From: Gloeophyllum trabeum ATCC 11539
Taxonomy: Eukaryota; Basidiomycota; Agaricomycetes; Gloeophyllales; Gloeophyllaceae
Assembly (NCBI RefSeq): GCF_000344685.1
Contig: NW_006920425.1
Location: 275,144 to 339,143 of the forward strand
Direction: 5' to 3'
Length of the DNA stretch: 64,000 nt
Shown here: piece by piece, positions 12,020-21,830 of the stretch
How the letters are laid out: the number at the start of each line of letters is the position of its first letter
How positions within the stretch are numbered: the stretch's first letter is position 1
Notes under the pieces: model-generated
Database searches by the model: none
Told to the model about the DNA's origin: nothing
What the model saw: only the letters and a program-made list of their open reading frames with translations
Position numbers and translations under genes: made by a program

Positions 12020-13297
12020 ATGATTAGTGGATCAACAAGGACGCCGCCGAAACTGTTCCAACCCGTCCAAGTAGGGAATCTGACGCTCAAGCACCACATC
12101 GTCCTCGCACCTTTGACGCGATTCCGAGCCGATGATACACACGTCCATGGAAAGCTGGCGGTGGAATATTACGCCCAGCGTGCCAGCATGCCCGGTACGC
12201 TCTTGATTACTGAAGGGACATTCATCGCTGCAAAAGCTGGAGGTATGCCTAACGTTCCTGGCATCTGGAATGATGAACAGATCGCTGCATGGAAAGAGGT
12301 GAGCAACCGCTGTGTGCAAGAGATGGCTGGAGTTAAGCGTATCACCTCCGTAGGTTGTCCATGCTGTCCATGCGCGAGGTTGCTACATTTACCTGCAACT
12401 ATGGGCCCTCGGCCGCCGTGCCAAACCTCAAGTGCTTGCGAAAGAAGGCATCCACGATTCCTACGTCTCCTCTTCCTCTATCCCCGAACCGGGCGCGACA
12501 GCTTCACCACGTTCCCTTACCATCTCCGAGATCAAAGAGTACGTCCAGCTATACGCGACCGCGGCCTTCAATGCCGTGCACAAAGCGGGCTTTGACGGCG
12601 TCGAGATCCACGGCGCAGGCGGGTACCTCCCCGATCAGTTCCTGCAGGACGTATGCAATCAGCGCGAGGACGAGTACGGCGGTTCGCTGGAGAACAGGTG
12701 CCGCTTTTCACTGGAGGTGGTAAAGGCGGTTGCGGACGCGGTGGGCGAGGCAAAGACGGGGTTCCGGATCAGCCCGTGGGGGCGCTTTGGAGGTGTGTGC
12801 CATATCAGTATGCTACAGGCGATGGTATTTATACCCGGTAGGTATGCGAGAGAAAGATCCGAAGGCGACATTCAGCTATTTCCTGCGACGGCTTCGAGAT
12901 CTCCACCCGAGCCTGGCGTACCTGCACATGATCGAGCCGCGCACGGACGGGCCTATGACGGTGAAAGACATGCCCGAAGGCGACTCGAACGACTTTGTAC
13001 GCGAAATATGGGCGCCGCGGCCGATCGTCAGCGCGGGAGGGTATACGAAGGAGTCGGCGCTGGAGGCTGCTGAGAAGTACGGATACCTCGTTGCATTTGG
13101 GAGGTATTTCATCGCTAATGTGAGTTTTGCGGATGTGCGTGCGTGAGTGACGTGGGGAACTTATGTGGGATTGTGTGAAGCCTGATCTCCCGCAGCGCAT
13201 ACTGCAGGATATTCCGTGGACGCGGTATGATCGAAAGACGTTCTATATCCCGAAAACGCCTCGGGGGTATATTGACTATCCTTTCGCGAAACTGTGA
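12020..13297 (+). CDS. Old yellow enzyme (NADH:flavin oxidoreductase), 370 aa
   Basis: Exons 12020-12298, 12354-12792, 12842-13119, 13181-13297. This is an FMN TIM-barrel ene-reductase, which uses NAD(P)H to reduce activated C=C bonds. Family landmarks: KLFQPVQVGNLTLKHHIVLAPLTR at the N-terminus (with the FMN-binding Thr), GVEIHGAGGYLPDQF, RCRFSLEVV and the C-terminal TPRGYIDYPF. Length is normal. The last acceptor is set at 13180, so the product keeps the usual PDLPQRI after FIAN; the later AG at 13195 would delete it. Oddity: the usual His-x-x-Asn substrate pair reads His179-x-x-Gly182, while Tyr184 is kept. A TATATAG box lies about 40 bp upstream of the ATG. Physiological substrate unknown. 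Confidence 0.9.
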
Positions 13298-14799
13298 CAG
13301 TTTCCGGATATTCGACGTATGATGCGTCCCGAACGGCTCCTTGCTATGATGCTGGGCACCCGTCCTTTGGGTCCTATGGTGGCTTTGTGCGCGTCATCCG
13401 AATGTGGACCAGGGTGTCATGTCGCTGGAATACCCCGCTAATAGATCACGATGGAAACTTCTCATCTACGCGTTGCTTCAAATTTGGAGGAAGAGATGGT
13501 TTCCGCAAGCGGTGTTTATCAACATTGTAGATGTGCAGCTTGCATGCGTTTTGTATCTAGTTCTTTCTTCCCCTGCCGCCAGCTCCCTTACAGAATCGCA
13601 GCTGGGGTTTATGTATGGCAGTCATCGTACTTGACGAAGACAGCACGATTTGTCCGCATTCATTAACTTGTGAAGCGCCGTCTGGCGCCGGCAACTTACC
13701 CCTCCTTTGTTCAAGAAATTGACCTTGAGAACTTGCACTAAGGTCAAGATGTTGCGGCTGCTACAGGGCGTTGACAAATCATCGTAAGGGCATTCTTGGA
13801 TAGGGGGTCAGTATCTCTTAGACAACTTAGGATACAGCAGCACAGGACATTCTACCTGGCCCTAGATGGAGCTTGACTGAAAGAGAACTGGGAAAACTTG
13901 GGTCCCCTATATTACTAACAATATCCCTTGCATTATGTTACATGGTAGAAATACTCTTTAATGGTGCATGTCTGTTGCTTGGACATCTGGCGCCCATCTC
14001 ACATCATAGTTTTATCTTACAGTCTGTTGGGGCTCATGATCATAAGCCATGAAATGATATGGATTTTCTGAATTCTATGTATTTGTAAATTGTCCATCAC
14101 AGACTTGAGTATGGCATGGAGACCCAGAAAACTAGAATGATTGAATACCCATGTTAGATGGAGTGCACATACACTCAAATCCTTCTCAAGCTATGACATA
14201 CAACACTCAAAAATTTTGAGGTACAAGGATCTATGTTTAATACTATGCTCTCCCTATGCCTCTAAGTTCTAGATCACAATAGGCCTTCATCTGTACCTTA
14301 TGGCATCCACAAACCAACACTAATTACATAGTTGAGAGGGACTGGAGTGTGGAGTCCCGACCATGGCTAAGTCCTTATTTAGTAGTGGCGCCACTAGAGC
14401 CAAGCATAGCACGCCGGAGTTTGCCGGTGCGACGAAAAGTGCGACGCAATTCAAGGGTGCCAGAACCCCAGGGACATATTCATTCCCAGGGTTGTGGCAA
14501 TCTATCCGAATGCACGTTTGGACCGCTATCACCAGGCCGCGTTCAACATCCGCTCAAACGCCGCTTGTGTTACTCCATTGCAGTCAATTGCGATGCTCAC
14601 TGCATTGCCATTCCTATATATGATGGCCAGAGGTGTCTAGGAGATGTATTTTTCGCTGTAGGTGACATTGAAGTTGCTTGTAACCCCATTCGCTCGGGCG
14701 CCTTACACGATTATCCGGCAGATAACCGCAAATAAAACCGTCCGCTGGAAGTGGTACAGAGCTACTTACAGCTGAAGACAGTCTTGGATTACCTGAAAT
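13298..14799. other. Intergenic, AT-richer, no supported gene
   Basis: The 1.5 kb between the old yellow enzyme and the dehydrogenase contains only short open frames with no domain. No matching inverted ends or target duplications were found by eye. The last few hundred bases should hold the dehydrogenase promoter. Confidence 0.45.
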
Positions 14800-15969
14800 A
14801 TGTCCACCTCCGAGTCTGACCAGAAAGTGTGGTTCATCACAGGTGTGTCCTCAGTCCTTGGTAACCCGTCCTTTCCATCACGCTTGCCATTAAGGAACCT
14901 CGTCTGGTTTTGGACGGAGACTTGTCAAGCTCGTCCTCGAACGCGGTGACCTCGTCATCGCGACAGCGCGCAACTTAGCCAAGATACAGGAACCTGCATT
15001 CTTTGATCTCGCGTCGGACGCACATACAAGCAGTCTGCGAGTATTACAGCTGGACATCGACTCGGGGGTGGAGAACCTCAAAGAAGTGGTGAAAGAGGGA
15101 ATGCAATTCTGGGGAAGGATAGACGTTCTCGTGAATAATGCTGCTTGGGCGCAGCAGGGGCTATTGGAGGAGGCCGGGTGCGTGAATAGCTGTACCAGCG
15201 TATCACAGACCAATGCTCATTTGTTCGTGGTAGGTCGGATTTGGTGAGGAGGATCTTCCAATCGAACGTGTTCTCAATGTTGGACGTAACTACGGCTGTG
15301 TTGCCATACATGCGCGAGCGTAGGTCTGGGACTATTGTGGTGATTGGCAGCCGGACAAGTTGGATGCCGGAGAATCCGGTGAGTACCCTCACATCCGTGT
15401 CCATGTTTTCGGTTGTTAACATTGGTGTTTGTTACAGAGTGGAGGTACATTTTTCGGCTTATACCGGGGTATATGCCGGGCTGACGCATCAAGGAAGGCA
15501 TATATGCCTCCTCAAAGTCCGCCGTACGAAGTGAGTAACCCAAGCTAAGCTTTCCACGGTCTCAAGCTGACCCAAGTGTGTTCTAGCTATCGGTGAAACC
15601 CTCTCTGTCGAGCTAGCCTCCTTCAACATCCGTGTTCTCATCGTCGAGCCCGGTGCCTTCCGCACCGAGGGCATCTTCGCCCAGCCCTTCTTCCTGGAGA
15701 ACCAGATCCCCGACTATGACGAACTACGTGCGAGTTCCCAGGCATTTTACAACTCAATCAACGGGACACAGAAGGGTGACCCCACCAAGGCGATGCGGGC
15801 CGTAGTGGATGTGGTAAGGGGAGAGGGCAGGGCTACAGGCAAGGCATGGCCACTTTACTTGCCACTGGGCATTGCAGCGGAGAAAACAATCAGGGAGAAG
15901 TGTGAGAGGATGACGGGAGTCCTGGAGGAGTGGAAGGATGTAATCAGGGATGTGAATTTTGACCAATAG
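14800..15969 (+). CDS. Short-chain dehydrogenase/reductase, 297 aa, 6 exons
   Basis: Exons 14800-14842, 14895-15177, 15234-15378, 15438-15444, 15498-15530, 15587-15969. This is a classical SDR with a Rossmann fold. The glycine-rich dinucleotide motif (FITGTSSGFGRRL) is rebuilt across intron 1. NNAA follows, then the catalytic Ser region (IVVIGSRTSW) and YASSK, the Tyr-x-x-x-Lys pair, which is assembled over two introns. The C-terminal half (IGETLSVELASFNIRVLIVEPGAFRTEG) is typical of fungal SDRs that act on carbonyl or hydroxyl groups. Exon 4 is only 7 bases long and is required to keep SGG before YASSK in frame. Start: first ATG with the motif in frame. Substrate cannot be told from sequence. 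Confidence 0.88.
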
Positions 15970-16525
15970 GATGTGGGAGACAGGCATGTGTGTGGATATC
16001 ACGGTGATCATTAATATTCACACTTGCTAAACTTGACTCTCAGTGCCTTTGCCCTTACAAATTGATCAAACGGCTTTGACAATACTTATTGACATCATTC
16101 TCAATGCTCTGTAACCCCCCTGCTTAGCATTGACAGTGATGACTTAAAGATGGGTTTCTCTGGAATACATATGCATACTGAGTGATTTTTCCTCGCTAGA
16201 CACGACTCTCTTGTGGTGACTAGACTTCTCTAACCCTTACAAGAACGAGACGTCAACTCCAGTCTTCCCATAATATATGTCACTGCTACTTCCCGATTGC
16301 CTGAAGCTTCCATGTAACAACTGGAATCCGGTTCCCTTGCCAAGTCAGCGTGCGGAGAAAAGCCTGGGGCCGCTTGCCGGTCTTTCGGCGCCCCGGTGAC
16401 GTCTTACTGAGCATCCCCCAAACTCGGCCCGGAACTCCCACGTTCGGATTATCGGGGACGCGTCCTGAGATATATACCGCAAAGCGTCACCGACGTTCCC
16501 TCAGACTTCCATTGTAACCACCATC
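15970..16525 (+). promoter_or_regulatory. Intergenic promoter region of the transaldolase gene
   Basis: No gene in these 556 bases. A TATATA box at 16471-16476, 55 bp before the start codon, is a credible core promoter. Pyrimidine-rich sequence and an ACCACCATC context precede the ATG. Confidence 0.5.
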
Positions 16526-17617
16526 ATGACCACCTCCCTGGACCAGCTCAAGCAGACCGGCACCGTTGTCGTGTCCGACTCCGGTGACTTCGAGTGTGAG
16601 TGCGGGTACGATGCGCTCCCGATGGCTGGCGATACTGATGAGAGTGCAGCGATCGATGTCTACAAGCCCCAGGATGCGACGACGAACCCGTCGCTGATCT
16701 TGGCTGCTGCCAACAAGCCGGGATATGCCCGCCTTATTGACAATGCCGTAAAGTATGGCAAGGAGAAGGGCAGCAATCTTGAGGAGCAGACGAACGCGGC
16801 CATGGACAGACTGGTGAGTATAGTCGTGGGGTGTCTGTGAGCCTCAATCGGATCCTGACTGCCCGTTTAGCTGGTCGAGTTTGGAAAGGAGATTCTCCAG
16901 ATCATCCCTGGTCGTGTCTCGACAGAGGTTGACGCCCGCTTGTCATTCGACAAGGAGGCCACCAAAGCCAAGGCGAAGGAGCTCATCGCTCTCTACGACT
17001 CGGTCGGAATCAAGAAGGAGCGCGTGCTGATCAAGATCGCCTCCACGTGGGAGGGTATCCAGGCCGCCCGCGAGCTCGAGCGCGACGACGGCATCCACTG
17101 CAACCTGACGCTGCTCTTCGGCTTCGCGCAGGCCGTCGCGTGCGCCGAGGCGGGCGTGACGCTCATCTCGCCATTCGTGGGGCGCATTCTCGACTGGTAC
17201 AAGAAGAACCAGCCGGGCAAGAACTACGAGGGTGACGAGGACCCCGGCGTGCAGAGCGTTAAGCGCATCTTCAACTACTATAAGCAGCACCACTACAAGA
17301 CGATCGTCATGGGCGCGTCCTTCCGCAACATAGGCGAGATAAAGGCGCTTGCAGGTGTCGACTTCCTCACAATCTCGCCGAGTCTTCTCGAGGAGCTCAA
17401 GAAGAGCACGGACCCCGTGCCCAAGAAGCTCGACTCGCAGAAGGCACTCCAGGCGGACCCCATCCCCAAGGTCTCGTTCATCAACAACGAGCCCGAGTTC
17501 AGGTGGGCGCTCCTCCAGGACCAGATGGCATTCGACAAGCTCCATGAAGGTATCAAGAAATTCGCTGAGGACGGAGAGACCCTGAAGGAGCTCGTCAGGA
17601 AGAAGCTGCAGGCTTAG
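16526..17617 (+). CDS. TAL1: Transaldolase, 326 aa
   Basis: Exons 16526-16595, 16650-16813, 16871-17617. This cytosolic enzyme of the non-oxidative pentose phosphate pathway moves a dihydroxyacetone unit from sedoheptulose 7-phosphate to glyceraldehyde 3-phosphate. The reading covers the whole family length: TTNPSLI near the N-terminus, the Schiff-base lysine Lys133 in [44 protein letters not shown] and a final helix [11 protein letters not shown]. Codon use is strongly biased to C/G third positions compared with the neighbours, as expected for a highly expressed housekeeping gene. A 243-codon open frame on the opposite strand is a by-product of that bias. No defects seen. Confidence 0.97.
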
Positions 17618-18165
17618 GTTGTTTGAGGCGTTGTAGAATCGGGGATTGTAGGCTGAAGAAAAAGAAGAGGTCAATACAACTGTACTGGAAAATAATCACT
17701 GTTGCGAATAGATGTGTTTCTTCTCGTTCATATATGGCCTAGGAGGACGTCAAGTCGGATTCATGGCCATCCGGCATTGTGGCAGCCGGCTATTTATAAC
17801 CTGTCCCGGCTATAATTATTCGGTTATAATAACTAAAGTCGGAGGCCGGATGAGATATGCGACGCGTTCGTAAGGTTCGAATTCGAAGCAGTTCTCATGA
17901 TTGCTGCGCATTGAACCATATGATGGTGGCGGTTCTTTGAAACACCACTCGCAGGTGTATCCAGCGTACTTAACACCCTTCGGTGTGATGCGAGGATCTC
18001 ATGCGCTGACCTCCAGCCTGAGCGAGAGCATCCTGCTAGACGCGTCTATCTGTCTGGTTAGTCAACGGTTATTTGGATTTTGTAAGGCTGATTACCATGC
18101 GAATCGTTCCCAGTGGACACATTGCACTCTGGGCTGGAAGCCTATGCGCATCGTGCTCGGCAAAG
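17618..18165. other. Intergenic between transaldolase and GT15 genes
   Basis: These 548 bases have no gene. They should contain the transaldolase terminator (AT-rich sequence around 17680-17720) and the GT15 promoter. A short AT-rich patch with TTATAACC/GGTTATAA-type inverted words lies at 17790-17835. Confidence 0.5.
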
Positions 18166-20058
18166 ATGTCATTGTTGGGACATAGACGTTACATCCTAAT
18201 CAGCCTGGTCATCCTGGTAGGTGCACGACCTCGAGATTGACTTGACGCCCATAAACATTCCTTAACTGTGGATCCCATCAAATTTCTATTAGTTATCACT
18301 GCTATTCCTCCTGCGTATATCTCGCGATGCAAAATCCCAAGACACCACCATATCGAGACTCTACGAGTCCATCCACGAGTTCCGGTACTCCGAGGAGACG
18401 GCTGAATTAGACCGAACGCATCTGGAATTGGGCATCCCGAATCAAGCGCAGCCTCCACCAGACACACCGCAACACAATGAAGTCGGAATACCCTCGGAAA
18501 GCCTACGAGTAGCCCCAGTTCGCCGAGGGAGAGCGAACGCAACGCTTGTATTCTTATGCCGGAATAGCGACCTGGCTGGCGTGGTTAGCACCATCCAACA
18601 AGTCGAAGACAGGTTCAACAAGAAATTCGGATATCCTTGGGTCCTGCTTAACGACGAGGAATTTACGGATTACTTTAAGACGTCAGTGTCACCTCCGTCG
18701 ATAAGTTGTAGAACTTATATGGTCGATCTTCAGCCGTGTGAGCGTGTTGACGGATGCCCCGATGCAATTTGGGCTTATCCCAAGGGAACACTGGGTCCAG
18801 CCGGACTGGATAGACGAAGGCAGGGCACAGCAGGCAAGGAGAACGATGAAGATGCAAGGAGTCATCTATGGAGGTGTGCTCTCATCGACGCTCTTGTACG
18901 TCGTCGCCTGCTTACGGTCAATGCAGATAGTGTTTCGTGCGTGCAATAGACTGAAAGCTGAGGTATCTCTGACCTCGCATTCAGATATCGAAATATGTGC
19001 CGATTCAACTCAGGGGTGCGTACTCCAAGTAATGGTGTTTCGAATGTTGTGTTGCTCACGATGGCTTGCAGTTCTTCTATAAGCACTCGCTTCTGCAACC
19101 CTATAGATATTACTGGCGCGTCGAGTACGTCTTATGCCCATCCTCCTGATGTTTCATTCCCAGTACCTCTACTACTCTGCTGCGTTGTTAACCCTCCGGA
19201 CAGGCCGTCGATTAAATTGTATTGCGATCTAGACTACGACCCCTTCCTGTTTATGGAGGAGCACAAAAAGACCTACGGTGCGGAGTTTTTTTCCGTATCT
19301 CCAAATAATTTAATCGGATGTCGGTCTGTAGGATTTACAATCACGTTCGACGAGATTCCGAAAACGGTCCCGACCTTGTGGGATACCGTTAAAGGTGAGT
19401 ACATCTTTTCTACGGACTATATCGGTTGGAAGCGATTCTCACTGCGAACGACCGCGTCCAGAATTTATGAAAGAACATCCAGAGTATATAGACAAGGATA
19501 ACGGGATGGATTATTTATCGGAGGACCACGGCCTTACATGGAACTTGTGTCATTGTAAGTATGTCACGCTTTGTTCGCGAGTGCTGGTGACAGACACCCT
19601 CAGTCTGGAGTAACTTCGAAATAGCCGACATGGATTTCTGGCGGAGCGAAGCCTACGAAGCCTTCTTCGGCTTCCTCGAGTCGAAAGGCGGGTTCTACTA
19701 CGAGGTTAGTGTTCGAAATTTCCGCACACTCGGTTTCTTGAACTGGTGAACACAATCTTGGTTTCAGCGGTGGGGCGACGCGCCGGTCCACAGCATCGCC
19801 GCGGCGCTCTTCCAGCCGAAGGATCGGATCCACTTCTTCAGCGACATCGGGTACCGCCACGACCCGTTTCAGCATTGCCCGAGAGGATACGATGAATGGA
19901 GGAGAGGGAAGTGTGCGTGCGATAGGCATGATACGTTCGGTGAGTGACCTGATGTTCTGGGTGGATCCGGATGCTTATTAGGGATCGTAGATTATGCAGG
20001 GCAATCGTGTTTGTGGAGGTTTGAGGATCTGTTCTACATGCAAGGGAAGGTGTCATAG
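18166..20058 (+). CDS. Alpha-1,2-mannosyltransferase, GT15 (Kre2/Mnt1-type), 414 aa
   Basis: Twelve exons: 18166-18216, 18293-18681, 18734-18873, 18927-18936, 18985-19015, 19072-19124, 19204-19277, 19332-19394, 19462-19554, 19604-19704, 19768-19939, 19991-20058. It is a type II Golgi membrane enzyme that adds mannose to O- and N-glycans. Exon 1 plus the start of exon 2 encode a signal anchor (YILISLVILLSLLFLLRI) after a short basic tail. The luminal domain follows the family: ANATLVFLCRNSDL, FGYPWVLLNDEEFT, a QFGLIPREHW block, MCRFNSGFFY, YYWRVEP, YCDLDYDPF, CHCWSNFEIAD with the glutamate proposed as catalytic, and RWGDAPVHSIAAALF. Length is normal. Exon 4 is only 10 bases; without it the frame fails. 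No defect visible. Confidence 0.95.
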
Positions 20059-20119
20059 GGTAGTGTTCGAGGGGAAGTGCGGTGTACATTATGTTAGATG
20101 GGGCCGAATGCTATTCCGC

Positions 20120-20870
20120 TATATAACTACTGAATGCAATCCTCCCAACAAAGTTGAGGACGCGCATTACGTAATGGGACCCCGCGCGGCGCGGCGTCCA
20201 CTCCGCAGGGCAGCGTCGGCTCAGCGGGTTAGTTGTATACCGTACCAATATATATTGAACAATGACATGACAGTCATTGTCCTTGTAGTTCAGTTGGTAT
20301 ACTGCATGTCACCTTTCCGACGAGGTCGGGAGTTCGAGTCTGGATGTGGGCAGTTTCAGTACCATTTTTTCCCGATGGGTTCTCAGTTCAATAAGATGTA
20401 TATACATCGTGAATCAAAACTCATTACACCATTGTCGAGCTTATCGTAAGCACCGTGGGTTGAATCCTCAAATATTTTTTATAGGAACTATTTGCATGCA
20501 CTGTATCTTTGATTCCTATAAAAGTAACTGTGATTTACACCTGCGCCCAGAGTTATAAGACCGACTTGATGCATTCCCCTCCGTCTGGTGCACCCCCCTT
20601 TTCACCCCAACGAAATTGTCATTCTCAGTAAATATCACATAAAATACAATACTTCGTGTCCTCCCAGGACCGCCCTACGTACTCTACATCAGGCTCCTAG
20701 AACCATCCACCTCGCGTCCTCATCCTCTCTGGAGACTGTGGGAATGCACCATGGGCGCTACGCAGACTTGCCGCACAGCCGCCTGTGCACTCACTTCACG
20801 ATGGCCTCGACCTTCCTTTTACGGGCCGCGCGTCCTCAACGTTGTTGGGAGGATTGCATTTAGTTATATA
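20120..20870. mobile_element. Inverted-repeat element with tRNA-like insert, 751 bp
   Basis: The left end 20120-20165 and right end 20828-20870 are reverse complements (TATATAACTACTGAATGCAA; one 3-base difference plus isolated mismatches). The ends begin in TATA, so a TA target duplication is possible but cannot be separated from the repeat itself. There is no transposase frame inside. It lies 61 bp downstream of the GT15 stop codon. The interior carries a tRNA-Asp-like sequence. Confidence 0.7.
20281..20350 (+). ncRNA. Degenerate tRNA-Asp-like sequence (A and B boxes)
   Basis: A good A box (TAGTTCAGTTGG, 20286-20297) and a good B box (GAGTTCGAGTCTG, 20330-20342) are spaced as in a tRNA, with CTGCATGTCACC where a tRNA-Asp(GUC) anticodon arm would be. 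The acceptor stem does not pair and the T stem is poor, so it is not a working tRNA. It could be the head of a SINE or a captured, decaying tRNA gene with an internal RNA polymerase III promoter. Confidence 0.4.
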
Positions 20871-21163
20871 ACTCGTCATGCGCATCTCAGATGTCCCTTA
20901 AAGTACATATCTTGAGAAGACTGTCGCTGTGTATGTTATCTACGTTAGACATACCTTGGGCCCCTTCATCGGGACGAAGATGCGGAGCAATGTGTGAGTA
21001 CCGCAACACAGTCGACCTGATTCGCAATATCTCATGGTTCTGGTAGTGCAGCCTGTTATATGCTTCCCATGGGCGTGGCGTTTCTGTTCAGCTACCACGA
21101 CGCACGCAGCGGACTCGGCTGTTGAAACCTGAACGCGTTTTTCCACCCTGGGGTTGAGAGGCC

Positions 21164-21830
21164 ATGGGATTCCTCCTGACTATATGGCTTTTCGTTCCTC
21201 AAAACATCAGGCTTTATGCGTACAAACTCCTAGTGCGTATGGGGCTCCGTCTATATGGTCCAACCACATCTCCCAGCTGCTTCCGCTTGCCTTTCGACCT
21301 TTATGCGAAGGCGGGGCGCGCCGTGGATGTGCACGAGGCAAATGCGTTACGATTTATCTCTCAGCGTGTGCGCGGACCAGTACCGTCCCTGGTCGATGTC
21401 GTCCCAAATCCCCAGTATCCGGGCCGCGTGTTCATGGTCATGACGCGCTTGCCCGGAGATCCGCTGGAGGGCCGTCTATGGGATATGTCGCCGAAACAAC
21501 GATCATTGCTCGCCTCCGAATTGAAGCAACTCTTCGACACAATGCGCTCAATCCCCTCAGACGGGTCCGAAGATCTGCGCAGTTGATGGAGGCCCTGTGC
21601 TGTGTTATCGCGTCCGAACTAAGCTTCCGAAACCCTAACCCTGCAAACTCAGGCTACTGCATCCAAGCGGCGGTGACAGAGTTCATTGCCGCAGTTGAGG
21701 GAAGCGTCGGAGGGGGGACACCGCCACTGATCCCCTGGTTACGCGCGACTTCCAAACACCATCGTGACTGTCCTACACGTTGTTGTAGCATCGGGAGATG
21801 GCCGGCTCAGGGGGGGCAGGAGAGAACATC
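21164..21830 (+). pseudogene. Aminoglycoside-phosphotransferase-like kinase, broken
   Basis: The first 140 codons from the ATG at 21164 read like the N-lobe of fungal APH-fold kinases: PFDLYAKAGRAVDVHEANAL, then RVFMVMTRLPGDPL, matching the usual hinge segment. At about 21570 the family match jumps one frame (KICAVDGGPVLCYRV), so a single-base frameshift separates it. Beyond 21640 only traces remain (ATSKHHRDC near the place of the catalytic-loop HGD motif), and the catalytic residues are not recognisable. An intron cannot explain the jump because no donor or acceptor fits. It is best read as a recent pseudogene or a sequencing error followed by true decay. Confidence 0.6.

Noticed and set aside
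16943..17674. 243-codon open frame opposite the transaldolase gene
   Set aside because: It is a mirror effect of the strong C/G third-position codon bias of transaldolase and has no domain.
20281..20350. Functional tRNA-Asp gene
   Set aside because: Promoter boxes and an anticodon-like arm are present but the acceptor and T stems do not pair.
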